NCBI GenBank assembly: GCA_050084515.1
Contig: CM114272.1
Location: forward strand, 19,592,001 to 19,656,000
Direction of reading: 5' to 3'
DNA from: Blasia pusilla
Lineage: Eukaryota > Marchantiophyta > Marchantiopsida > Blasiales
DNA length: 64,000 bases
Below, piece by piece: positions 53,081 through 63,159 of this stretch. The notes beneath the pieces are model-generated. The model was not told the origin of the DNA. It saw nothing but the letters and a program-made list of their open reading frames with translations, and did no database searches. Position numbers and translations under genes: made by a program. How positions within the stretch are numbered: position 1 is the first letter of the stretch; every line of letters begins with the position of its first letter.

Positions 53081-53683
53081 TGTTGTGACCCTCATGACCA
53101 AACGAGTGCCAAAGCAGAACATCGAAACACTAGCGGGCTCACGCTAAGATGGTTTGCGCGTTAGTGGAGATCTCCACAAGTACTAGTAAGGGGGAAGGTC
53201 TCCAAGGGTGCTTGGGACTCGAACCCCACTTTGGGCGCCACGGGGCGGCTCAAGGGCATGGAACGGATTAGGAGTTTGGAGTTGGGTTTGAAAACCTGAA
53301 CCAAGTCTATTGAGGTGAATTTTAGAGACCCCTCTTGGATTCCAACTCGCGGCTCAATTACTTGGGTCCCGGTTAGGAACTCGCACAAGGTCTGTTGAAC
53401 AGTTGGGACAGCCAAGCGCGCAAGTGCCGTTTTAGGTTCCTCGACTAACCCGAAAGTTTGTTCCAAGTCTTGAAGGACTTGCCGTGTTGGGAACCTAGGA
53501 ATGAGGGAAGGTTGAGTTTGATGAGATATTGAGTTGAAGACTCGGTGGGTTGGAAGGCCACGTGACCCAAAGCCATACTAATGTGAGTGCGTTTGGGTGC
53601 AGGTTGGCGACGAGAGCGTGTCCTACTGAACGTACGCTTCCACAACACTAAGATTGACGTTCAAGGAGAGTAGGCGCACGACA
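53081..53683. mobile_element. Solo LTR, 603 bp, nested in gypsy 3' UTR
   Basis: It begins TGTTGTGACC and ends GCGCACGACA, so it has TG...CA ends with an imperfect 7-bp terminal inverted repeat. It is flanked by perfect 5-bp copies of GTATC (53076-53080 and 53684-53688). Removing it restores collinearity with the uninterrupted 3' UTR of the plus-strand copy (63560-63600). Short open frames inside (for example 53466-53161 minus) look incidental. Its parent family is not otherwise present here. Confidence 0.85.
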
Positions 53684-53814
53684 GTATCTCTACCTACCAT
53701 GACATACATCCCTAGGACGTTAAGAGCAAAAAGATCATGTGCTCATGTAGCCTTATTGTTAGTCGCCTTCTTGTCATCCATGTTACTCACAAAAGTCTGG
53801 ATCTATGACTACCT

Positions 53815-53970
53815 AGTATCTACTCAACGTACATCTGGGACACATCCATTGTCCCTAAGAAACTCTAGTGAGAGTGGCGTCAAACATGTCAAGTGCCATC
53901 CTCTCGAGCATCAATTGCAAACTAACATAGTGGTTGTACCATAGGCAGAACCACACTATATCCAATGTAA
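53815..53970 (-). pseudogene. PHD finger at the end of gypsy pol (copy 1)
   Basis: The minus-strand translation gives CGSAYGTTTMLVCN, a stop, CSRGWHLTCLTP and, after a one-base shift, GQWMCPRCT. The spacing is that of a C4HC3 PHD finger: Cys pair, Cys pair, His-x2-Cys, Cys pair. The first Cys position reads Trp here. PHD fingers commonly bind histone H3 tails. The matching copy at 63280-63429 is on the opposite strand and differs in its lesions, so the finger belongs to the family and was not a chance insertion. Confidence 0.8.
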
Positions 53971-54172
53971 GCCTAGAAGAACCACTTCTAAGCTCACATC
54001 AACTCTACCATCAATCTTATCAGGGTGACATGACGCATAGTTACACACATGGTCCTTCCAAACCATGCCATCGCATTTCTCCAAGAAGAGAATATCGAAT
54101 GGAAAAATATCTTGCACTCTCAAGATGGTGAGCCCTACAATCACATCCAACATAATAAGGTGTTGTATGCTT

Positions 54173-54326
54173 TGTCACATCTTATTTTGACGTAGGTACA
54201 GTTCTATCACGTCGACGGCATAGAGCGTCATCGGGCTGTTCGGATATAACTTCGTCCCAAGATGTTGGATGAAGTTGGCAACAGGTTTGTTGTGTTGGGA
54301 ACGTCATTTATGTTCCCAACACAACA
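54173..54326 (+). repeat. Truncated gypsy LTR ending in a foldback
   Basis: 54173-54312 aligns with the LTRs at 16117 (plus) and 52599 (minus). Homology stops at a perfect 15-bp inverted repeat, TGTTGTGTTGGGAAC (54288-54302) and its complement (54312-54326), around a 9-bp loop. Sequence after it is unlike other LTR copies. Confidence 0.8.
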
Positions 54327-56017
54327 TCAACGGCTCATGGGAGGCTCAGCGGAGCAAGGGATGCTCTGATTGTTCTTTGCATTTTCCGATTTTTCGTGTG
54401 GAGGAGTGGCGCACGGAAGCGCTGCCCAATTTCTGATAGGGATTGATTATGGGGGCAAGTTGCCCCTTTCTGGCGCTCTTGGGACACCATGTAGCTTGCT
54501 GATTTGTATTTTTACCGGTTTTACATTTTCGTTGGGAGAAATCAGCGCGGAAGCGCTGCCAAATTTTGTGTAGGAAAAAGAGACATTGGGCTTTACAATA
54601 GTCCCCGTCAATTTTTACTGGAATGTTTGATTATAAATATTTTTGATATTGTTGTAGATTGTAAAGATGTGCACCCTGTGCAACAAACAATGCGCAATTT
54701 GGAGTTGCGAGCAAAAAGTAATGGTCAATCTTGCAAAACTGCCATTGCTAGGCGATTTTTAGGGTTAAATTGTTCAAACCCTAAACGAGCCCCCACGCTG
54801 GCGGCGGCCGTCACCGTCAACGGTCCGACATTGAAATTCAACCATCATTTTCAATGCTCAAGCGTCATTGTCAATGGTCAACCGTCACCATCGACGGTAA
54901 ACCGTCATCATCAACGGTAAACCGTCACCTTTAACGGTAAACCATCACCGTCAACGGTCCACCGTATGTTGTCCAACCTTTGATTGCCATTGCCGCCATT
55001 ACGGAGTGGAGGATCTTCCACGACGTTCGTTGGTTCTCTGACTTGTGTCGCCACCACGTACTTTGTTTTGGCCGCCACCGTCATCAACGAGTGATGGCAG
55101 ATGACCTCCGGTTATGGTGTTTGAGTTTTGATTTCATGATGCTATGTTGTGATTGGTAGCCGCTCGACGACAATCAAGTATCGTGTCGTGACGCCCGTGG
55201 CCACAACGCGACGCCGATTGCTGCCCCGTGCCACACCGCACGATCTCAATCGCAGAGCCGCTCCTTCACTAAGGAGCAGAGCGTGTGAATTGCTGATTGA
55301 GGAAGGTATGCCGCCGAGTGCCGCACCCCATTCCCGAATTCCGTGTTGTTTGTAGCCATTCCGTGCCGCCAGTGTCGCACCGGACCGCTCGACATGCACC
55401 GCACATCGAGGAGGTTGAGGAGCGTCAGTACGAGAGGAGTACGACTTGTTGATTGGAGGAGTTGTCTTCACGACCGAGTTGGGGTCGAGATTTGCAGTTG
55501 CTGAGAAGCAACATCGACATGTGTTCACGTAACCCATTCTGGTCCTTTACCCTGCACATATGAGGGATTTTGGGATTTGGGTAGTTTATTTGGGGATATT
55601 GGGTTGTGTGGATGCTGAGAGCATCATTCATGTATGTGGTTTAGGGGACATAGACCTGTGTGGGATGTTCGGAGTTGAGGGTAGGTTGTCGATGAGATGA
55701 TAGCCTGGTCGATTTGCCGCACCACGTCGCGTGTTGCTGCACGTTACACACTCTGGGAGGAAGAGTGTAGATTGAGTGCCGCATGTTTGGGATGAGTGAT
55801 TGAGGGATTACTCGCGAGGTTGAGAGTGATCGGGTGAGAGGGGCACGAGGGTCATCACAACGTCCGTTCGGGACTTTGAGAGGCGAGGTGGTGAACACGA
55901 GAGTAGCTCTAGAGGTTTTACGCAGAGTGGCACGAGGTTCTGAGGATCTCCACGTGAGGGACCACCTCGACCTCCTTCAGTGTCATCGTTAGACAAGGGG
56001 AGGGTGTAGAGGAGTTT
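54327..56017. other. Leader-like region with minisatellite, no gene recognised
   Basis: It lies between the LTR piece and gag. A GGAAGCGCTGCC(C)AA motif occurs twice (about 54415 and 54548). A 20-bp palindromic minisatellite lies at 54841-54960. G+C rises after 55150. I see no primer-binding site that I trust and no coding domain. Confidence 0.45.
54841..54960. repeat. 20-bp minisatellite of mini-palindromes
   Basis: Six 20-bp units in register. The best four (54881-54960) follow ACCGTCAnnnTnnACGGTAA, so every unit holds ACCGT...ACGGT as inverted arms. Units differ at a few positions, mostly in the spacer. A related unit lies at about 54807-54826, out of register. Confidence 0.85.
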
Positions 56018-57189
56018 GTGAGCCCATCGCCACACATTGTGAGTGGTCCTACCAGTTGGGCGTACGAGATGGACAACCAAGGTAGAGGACCGGGTAGGTT
56101 TTCAGGTGTAGTAAGCACGATTGAGTTGCTCAATTTCATAGCAGAGTTTAGGAGTTGGTGCAACTCCCAGCGGGCCAGGAACTCTAGAGAGTTCAACCCG
56201 TTTCTAGCATGGAATGGTATGTTCTAGCATTTAGAGGGGGCGCCCATGGACGATTACCATGAGTTCTCTGAGAGATATGCACGTGAGATCGAGGCGTGGA
56301 GGCTCTACTATGACCCACATTATGTGTTATGGATAGAGCCGTTCCTAGGTGAGGAGGAGGAGTCAGGAGAGGCTACTTCCTCTTCCACTAGTGATGTTTT
56401 AGGAGAGGTCACTCGCACTGGAGTAGTTGCACCGTCTAGTCGGGTTCGTCCCAGGTTCAACCTTGTGGTTGAGTTCTTTGCTGAGTTGAGGGCAAGCTAC
56501 CAGGGGGTACGGACGGAGAAGTTGAGGAGCATCCACGACTTCCAGAGGTGCCTAGGTGAGAGTTTTCGTGAGGCTTACACTCGCTCACGCCGGTTGATCA
56601 ACGTCACTTAGGGGGTGACAGAGGCTCAGGCTATCCAATCATGGTACCAATGTTGGACCACACCCTACGGACACGGGTGCGGGAGGGGGTGCTTCTTATG
56701 AACACCTCCCCTACGTAGAGAGATGTTTTTAGGACCGCCGAGAACATTGAGCGCCACATGGTGGAGGAGAGCGTAGCCACCATGGGTTCTGGGCGAGAGC
56801 AATCACGATGGGCTGCACCACCTGTGCAGCAACGTGGACTCCGAGATAGGTTGACTGTGGCACCACAAGCTCACAATCTTTTCACGTTTTCTCAAGCGGT
56901 GAGGACCCCATCGATGGGTCCTCATCAAAGTTCCTGGAGAGTTGGTGATGTTGTTGGTGTGCAGGCACGGAGGGTGATGGGAGAAGTGAGTGCGATGACT
57001 CCTATTGTTGATGCTCAAGAGTGGCATGTGTCGAGCACGTTGTTTGGGACGGCCACCGTTGTGTACCACACTCCTTTATTTTCTGCTTCCGATGTTATGA
57101 CGTTGGGGGGTACGCCCGCTAAGGCTTTTTGGTGGCCGCTTCACTATGTGAGCGCGGAGTTGGAGTTCATGCAGCACGTTCAGATGTGA
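56018..57189 (+). pseudogene. Gypsy gag, broken
   Basis: The frame from about 56068 (MDNQGRGPGRFSG) carries the retrotransposon gag core (LRASYQGVRTEKLRSIHDFQ ... SFREAYTRSRRL, about 56490-56600), then NIERHMVEE in another frame. Gag proteins form the particle that packages element RNA. Stops: TAG 56225-56227, TAG 56609-56611 and TAG 56716-56718, plus one frame-shift near 56640. The first two stops sit where CAG would keep the frame. No CCHC knuckle is recognisable between 56760 and 57370; it may be lost or never present. Confidence 0.8.
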
Positions 57190-57370
57190 TTGCAGAGGAG
57201 GTGATGGACCTGCCCTTGGAGCGGATGCTCGGGCCGTCCACGTCATATTCGTGCCAGGCTGCGGCTGTTAGGATGGTGAAGATGCCTGCTAGTTTAGCAC
57301 TAGAGCATGCCATGGCTTCTCTTGGTGTTGTGTTTTTTTGCTAGATAATTGAGGAGAGGTCTTCCAGTGA

Positions 57371-58012
57371 GTGAGTCCCAAAGGTAGAGCTTTTAGTATG
57401 CACCGCGTCTTGTTGGATTCAGGAGCGCAACCCTTGATATTGGGGAAAGCGTCATTCATAGGATTGGGATTGACAAGAGCTGATGTGGAGCGTTTTCCAT
57501 TCCGGATACATACATCCTTGGATGGAGCAAGTACCACACAGTATATCACTCAACAGGATGTCGTGGTGAGGATTCGCCCAAGGCATCCTAAAGATGAGTC
57601 CGTAGTGCGAGCCAAGGTGATAGTGACTGATGGAGAGTCCTACGACGTCTTGGTTGGTGGAGTAGTGTTATATCCGATGGGGTTTTTCCAAGACTATTGG
57701 GAGGAGTCAGCATCCTACAGAACATGATGGCAACCAGGTGATGGGCGCCTTAGCTCATTACCCGTTCGATTCAGAGGTGCAGTGATCGAGCGACGACCAA
57801 GAGAGGTGGCGACCTTAACAGCATTTAGCAGTGCCATCACTTGGCCTAGTGATTTGATTGAGGGACATGTCCATGCAGAGGATACTCCTGTTCCTGAAAC
57901 TTCTATGGAGAGGAATGTTATGGTAGCCGCATCATTCCGTGGAGGAGAGATGCCTTTGTGGGGCTCGACTAAGGAGCTTCGACGATTGGCAAATGAGCAC
58001 GTTGTCGTATAG
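57371..58012 (+). pseudogene. Gypsy aspartic protease, one stop
   Basis: The frame contains the retropepsin active site LLDSGAQPLILG (Asp-Ser-Gly at 57416-57424) and a later VIVTDGESYDVLVGG segment, the usual flap and second-half region. It would cut the Gag-Pol polyprotein. A single in-frame TGA (57725-57727) interrupts an otherwise open frame that continues to a stop at 58010-58012, where the foreign insertion starts. The downstream linker (IERRPREVATL ... STKELRRLANEHVVV) has no known domain. Confidence 0.85.
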
Positions 58013-59215
58013 TAAAATCAACCAGTGTGTAAACTCCTTCGTCATTAAATATTAGATAGAGTTTCATTAGTATTAAGTAAATTGGCTTAGAAAAAGGAGA
58101 TTATTATGTTTAAACCTCTTTATGGTGCCTCTTTTATGCGGGTCCAACTTTAGGAAAAGGAGGTAATAAATAAAAGATGACTTTATAAAAGTAAAGTAGT
58201 TGCTTTAATGAAAAGCAAAAGTAGTCTTGGTTGGTGGCTAGGTTAGTTGGGGTAATTTGGAAAATATCATGTGGGTAAAAGAGGATATTTTGGAAGAGAT
58301 AAGAGGAAATCTACTTGTGTCAAAATGCGATTGGCTAAGCCTTGAGAGGAAGCCATGTGGCACAAGATAAGATAAGCTCTATTTCGTACTCTTGTGGATC
58401 CCTTGTGAGTATATAAAGAGGAGGGACCTTCAAGGGTTCATCACCTTCTATTCCACATCTTGAGTCTCTCGTGTCTCTCTTGAGTGTATGGCTTTGGGAT
58501 TGCTTGCTCTTCCAATGAGAGTGGATCACCCCTCTTGGGAGAGTAACTTGATCATGGTCTATTCTTCGAGAGGTTTCAAGAGTGTGGTGTGTGTGTGTGT
58601 GTGGGGATGAGAGGTTTGTCACCGTAGAGGAGTTTAGTCATACCAAAATAGCGGATGTTTTGGCTTGTTACTTTCCCAATGAGAGTGGATTACCCCTCTT
58701 GGGAGAATAACTCCGCCAAAACCCATTCTTGAGGAGAGTAGAGAATGTCTGTCAAGCATGGATAGGGGTGGAGCACGAGCTGTGCCCGACTTTCCTTTCC
58801 TAAATCCTTACCATGTCAAGGTACTCTTTGTAGATAGGCACTGGTTCACTCGCTATTAAGTTTATCACTTTTGGGAGGCGTTCATGAACCAGGTCATGCA
58901 ATCTCCAACTCCGGTGATTCTTCCTATCGTCACATATGGAAGGACATGGGATTGTACTTTGTATGTCCTTATATAGCGATCCATGGATGTCAATAGGCCT
59001 GCTCAAGTAGGGTTTAACACTAGTTGTGCTATCTTCCTCGTGTACAAACGTAAAATAGTTTATAGGGATTTTATAGTTAGGAATTTCGGGGTCCGATGTT
59101 ACGAAGAAGTGATCGCCTCGGCACTTCCATTTGTGATATCTGTCGTAAGAGAATGGAGAGTGTACATCATAATTTTGTATTGAAAAAGGAGAACTTATTA
59201 GAGAGTTCACCTTGC
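58013..59215. mobile_element. Nested insertion, partly LTR-like, partly unidentified
   Basis: It separates the protease from the methyltransferase. The first part (about 58026-58740) starts TGTGTAAACTCC, has a TATA box TATATAAAG (58410-58418) and a 37-bp direct repeat (58512-58548 and 58676-58712) reading CCAATGAGAGTGGA. It looks like an LTR. The second part (58740-59215) holds a 170-codon open frame on the minus strand (59312-58800) and fairly open plus-strand frames; I recognise neither. The edges are approximate and I found no firm target duplication. Confidence 0.5.
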
Positions 59216-59275
59216 ATCGACAACATCTACCGCAGCTAGAAGGCCCGCCCTTGCTCGAAGAAAGATTCTCGACAC

Positions 59276-60680
59276 GACAACGTGCAGACCAAGTGGAGCA
59301 AGGCGTTTGCACCAGAGCGTGACGGGTCTGAGGAACCCAAGGTAGCAGTGAGTGCTACGATGACATCCTTGGATACCACACCCATTGTGTGGTGTATCTT
59401 GGAGGAGGGTATTTGAGTGTTAGATCTCTTTGGAGAGATTAGCACCGGGTTAGCTGTTGTTTTGCATGCAGAAGTGCGAGTGTAGCAGTATTTGTATGTG
59501 GAGAGTGATGATGTTGCGAGGCGCGTCTCACTACGACATGTGGCACAGTTATGCCTACGTTTTCCAACTTATTGTCTGTGTACGCGGTACAGGGGTACCA
59601 GAGTTCCCTACCGAGGGATATTTCATTGTTGGGGGCGCAAGACTTTGAGCGGGTAGGGACCATTGATTTGGTCATTGCCGGTTGGCCACGTTAGGGCCAA
59701 TCGAGTGATGGACGAGGAAGCGGGTTGGCTGACACTCAGTCCAGGTTGTTTTGGGAGATGTTGAGGGTCTTACGGCAGTTGCATGAGTACCAGTCTTGTT
59801 CTCCATCCTACATTCTGGAGAATGAGCCCATCTTAGGAGACTTCAGTTCACGAGTGGTGACGAGTGCTCATTAGGTGCGTGCATGGATCGGCCCAGCAGT
59901 GTTCTTTGATACGGCCAGTGTAGATTCTAGAGCCCATCGTCCGCGTCTATGGTGGACCAACTTGGTGCCCCATACGGTGTTACAGAGGGCGTATGCGAGA
60001 GTGGAGCCCCCTCCCATTTGTCAATGGATTCCATTCTGGATCCAGGTCGTCAATCATGGGCAGTGAGGCACGATGATTGACCACCGTTGACTATGGTCAA
60101 CATGGTAGGAAGGCCGCGGGCAGCCTTGCCCACATTTGTGAGTTTTCCTGCTTCCTATGCATACAAGGAAGCCGGTCATGGCTTGGTTTGGGATGACCTG
60201 GTTCAGTGGTTGGTGGAGCCCAACGTCGACGAGAGAGAGCGAGCGATGGGATTTTCCAGAGGAGTGACAGAAGTACCGTCAGTTTCAGAGGCATCATGAC
60301 GCCATGTCTTGGGTCAGGCGATGGACCTGAACTGCTTGACATGGATCCTCAGCTTTGGAGTGGCTGAGCAGCACCGTATGAGATCGCGACAGATCACAAC
60401 GGTTGCGTTGGTGAGCCCCATGCCTACCGAGATGGTGGAGGCAGTGGCTCGGGGCGAGACCCGAGGAGATCTACACACCAGGGGAGATCAGGAGAGACAC
60501 CCTTGGACTTCTTGGGATGTTTTGCAGGTACGCCAGGAGATGATAGGCACAACATTGAGTGTAGTTCCGAGCACTGCACGTGGAGGAGATGAGAGTTTGC
60601 AGTTGGCTGCAGGAGAGCGGTCGAGTGTTGTTGTTCGAGACGGGTTGCACCATAGCAACCACCGATACCCGCGCTGGAGA
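59276..60680 (+). pseudogene. C5-cytosine DNA methyltransferase domain (DNMT3/DRM type) in gypsy pol
   Basis: Three adjoining frames give the methyltransferase motifs in order. Motif I, SAM binding: VLDLFGEISTGLAVVL (59417-59464), then YLYVESDDVARRVSLRH. Motif IV: IDLVIAGWP then R-stop-GQS, where Pro-Cys-Gln is expected (59686-59694). Motif VI: YILENEP (59809-59829), Glu-Asn as in ENV. Motif VIII: SRAHRPRLWWTNL (about 59926-59964), resembling the SAAHRARYFWGNL-type segment of DNMT3. Motifs IX/X: ERERAMGF (about 60230) and LGQAMDLNCLTWI (about 60309-60347). Intact enzymes of this fold transfer a methyl group from SAM to cytosine C5 in DNA. Here the catalytic Cys codon reads CGT, and stops lie at 59414, 59483, 59692, 59872, 60078 and 60297, with two frame-shifts, so it is inactive. 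Linear motif order I-IV-VI-VIII-IX/X suits DNMT3; DRM proteins are permuted. Confidence 0.85.
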
Positions 60681-60699
60681 GTCCTACCGTAGTCACGAT

Positions 60700-61515
60700 G
60701 GAGACTTGGGAGCCAGATATGGGCCCTAAGTTGACAGGAGGAGAGCGGCGTCGGATACATCAGTTCCTTAGGAGTTATAGGAGTTGCTTTGCGTTTAACA
60801 TGGAGGATTTGGGTACGCTGAAGGGACCGGGGATCCGCATTGAGTTGTCGAGTGATATGCCGATCTTCCAATGACCCTACAGGTACAATCATATGGAGAG
60901 GGCTCTGATTCAGAGTAGGAGCTAGGACTTGGTCGGAGCAAGACTAGAGGAGATGTCACATGGGGAGTATCATCTGCCACTGTCATGCGCGCCAAGAAGG
61001 ATGTACATGGCAACTGGACGGATAGGCAGATGTGTGGGGATTACTGACCAATCAATCGGCAGACAAAGTTCGATAGGTATGCCATGCCCTCCCCTTAGGA
61101 GATCTTTGATGCGATTGGTCACGCAAAGGTCTTCAGTTCATTGGATTTGCGAGTTGGATATCATCAACTGCCTATTAGATTGGAGGACATGCAGAAGACG
61201 GAATTTTGAGGCATTAATCCTCACGCGAAGGATTTTTTGTACAAGTGGCGATTCTTACCATTTGGGTTAAAGAATGTCCCGGCTGAGTTTCAGAGGGTCA
61301 TGGATAGGATCTTGGCTGGTCTGGATTTTGCTAGGTGTTATATTGATGACATCGTAGTCTTTAGCGCCACGGTTGAGGAGCTTGAGCGACATCTAGAGGA
61401 GGTATTTCAACGATTGCAATTACATAGGCTGAAGCTACATCCAGGCAAGTGCAAGTTCTTCTACGACCATATTGAGTTTTTGGGTCATACGTTCTACCCA
61501 GGGGGCCTTGGTGTT
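60700..61515 (+). pseudogene. Gypsy reverse transcriptase, broken
   Basis: It starts with the LGTLKGPGIRIELSSD segment (about 60810-60855), then, after frame-shifts, the core: CGDYRPINRQ-like (61038-61065), FSSLDLRVGYHQLPIRLEDM (about 61133-61195), LYKWRFLPFGLKN (61237-61275) and the catalytic CYIDDIVVFS (YIDD at 61339-61350), ending FYDHIEFLGHTFYPGG. A stop at 60872-60874 (TGA) and others block it. The thumb/connection region that should follow GLGVQQ is missing: the sequence jumps at about 61517 straight to RNase H. Confidence 0.92.
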
Positions 61516-61634
61516 CAGCAGACAGCTCGTATGAGGATGAGTGCTTGGTTGAAGTGTGGGCTGTCGCGCATTTTAGGTGTTACTTATTCAACACCCCTTT
61601 ACCAAACGATCATCAACCATTGAAGTGGTTGATG
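61516..61634 (+). pseudogene. Gypsy RNase H, N-terminal piece
   Basis: A few dozen codons corresponding to EVWAVAHFRCYLF and DHQPLKWLM, partly frame-shifted. It matches the relic at 1-150 of the window. It ends at the inversion breakpoint, inside a 9-bp inverted repeat, CATCAACCA (61611-61619) and TGGTTGATG (61626-61634). Confidence 0.8.
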
Positions 61635-63158
61635 GATAGTGCGCCTTGCACTACATCCAACATTGCGAGGTGCCCGTTGTTGGAGCAAGTAGACATAATC
61701 TACATAGATGAAACCTCCGGAGAGTTGGTCGATAACCACCACCCGAATAGTCGCATACCTCAACGATAGCATGGATGTTGAGTAATTGCCAGGAGTTCTG
61801 CCAACGTCATGGGCATCACTCTTTGAGGCATGTTGCCCTATGGAGAACATGTGGAGATCCATATATCTGGTCATCAAGATCCAACACCTTACCAACATCT
61901 TGATGAATGGCCATAGGTAAATCTGGTTGATGGCCATAAAGTAGCAAGTACCGTGAAAAAGACGCTAACGATGTCACCATGGATGCTGAGAGAGGATCGG
62001 ATCATCGCCAACCATGGCAACTAGGCGTCCCAATCTGGGAGGTGACCATGTTTTGAAGTTTTGGGAGGACCCCTCTTCAAATCGTAGCACAACTCTCTCC
62101 GCTAATCCATCCGCCTAGGATGATCCCAGTTTGTAGGTGGTCGATCAGCGCCTTATCACACAAGAAGTGGAACTCACAAAGCAAAAACTTGTCCAAATTC
62201 ATCAACACCTTAGACGGTGCACCATAACGACTCAACACTCTATCAAGGAAGGCATGGTGTCCCTCATTGGGCTTTGTCATCGGCAATGCAACCAACTCGA
62301 TCCAGTTGCAAGTGCTCAACCATCACCAACACATAATGGACTTTGACTCTCCGTCAAAGGCAAAGGTCTACAAAATCAAACTCCATCTATACCCTAACCC
62401 CATGATCGGTAATGGATGCAACTATGGAGTCGGAGCATTGAGCGATGCTCAAACCCAATCATACACCATGCTTCCTTGAAACAAAGTGTTGAACGTTATG
62501 GTGTCACATGCCTAAGGTGCCATCAATACTGAATTTGGAGCAAGTGAGTTCCGTCCGCTTCACCCCAAAGTGACCCAACTAACTCGTGGGCATGTTGCAC
62601 TAGTCGATGCACTCTGCAGAGATGCGGCACTACGCGTGAAGACTCTACCATCCTCCCAAAACCTCAAAACATGTGTCTCCTAGGAGATTGGGGCGTCTGG
62701 TGCCACGAACCCTTGGCGATGGGATATAGGATCCGATCCCGCTCTCTAGCATCCATGGTGCTTGCTACTTTATGGCCGAAGGTACTCAAAGACTAATCCA
62801 TCATCATGAATATTCAGCCAATGATGTCTCCTCATTGGGCTTGGATCTTGAGGACTCTCCACTAGACCTCGCCATCATGTCTCCACACTTTGGCTCTCCA
62901 TAGCCAACATGCCTAAATAGGTTGACGCATGCCATCCTGGCACTAACTCCTCATCACTCTCTCCATGCTATCGAGCTCCAGTCGCATCTCGCTGACTCGG
63001 GCATGGGTTACGACTCAATCCATTTGCATCCTGGTTGAGCGTCCCAAGTCTATGTACCACCTGAAAATCACACTCCTCCAACAACAGATCCCATCTCGCA
63101 AGCTTCCATGTAAGCTTGTCGGACTCCATCAACCACTTCAATGGTTGATGATCAATGA
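61635..63158 (-). pseudogene. Inverted gypsy pol block: RNase H, integrase, integrase tail
   Basis: Read on the minus strand from 63158: IIIDHQPLKWLMESDKLTWKLARW and GTLNQDANGLSRN (RNase H end, 63150-62975; two stretches); the integrase core around 62320-62080 (LSRYGAPSKVL, CDKALIDH); the C-terminal part at 61937-61690, with LRYATIR and DYVYLLQQ; and a terminal LDVVQGAL-like string at about 61665-61640. This is what a plus-strand copy should hold between its RNase H and PHD segments, so the block is inverted in place. It is heavily decayed. Confidence 0.85.
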
Positions 63159-63159
63159 T

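Larger units (their letters stand above)
52140..54172 (-). mobile_element. 3' part of a Ty3/gypsy element (integrase tail, PHD, 3' UTR, LTR)
   Basis: Read on the minus strand: the integrase C-terminal tail at 54153-53960 (MLDVIVGLTILRVQDIFPF, then CDGMVWKDHV), a PHD finger at about 53970-53820, a 3' UTR interrupted by a 603-bp solo LTR (53683-53081), a polypurine tract GGGGAGAGATTGGGAGAGG (about 52618-52600), and an LTR starting TGTCATATC at 52599 and ending near 52140. The same order, without the solo LTR, is found on the plus strand from 63160 to the window end, so the family structure is shared. Everything upstream of the integrase tail is missing, and the break lies against the plus-strand LTR piece at 54173. 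Confidence 0.85.

Noticed and set aside
53216-53235. tRNA T-loop-like GGGGTTCGAGTCCC on the minus strand
   Set aside because: No acceptor stem, anticodon arm or D-arm can be built around it, and it lies inside the solo LTR.
54881-54960. CRISPR-like array
   Set aside because: The units are contiguous 20-bp tandem copies without unique spacers, in a plant genome.
59417-59580. Prokaryotic restriction-modification methyltransferase or bacterial contamination
   Set aside because: The domain is embedded on the same strand between gypsy protease and RT, shares their decay, and its motif VIII segment resembles DNMT3.
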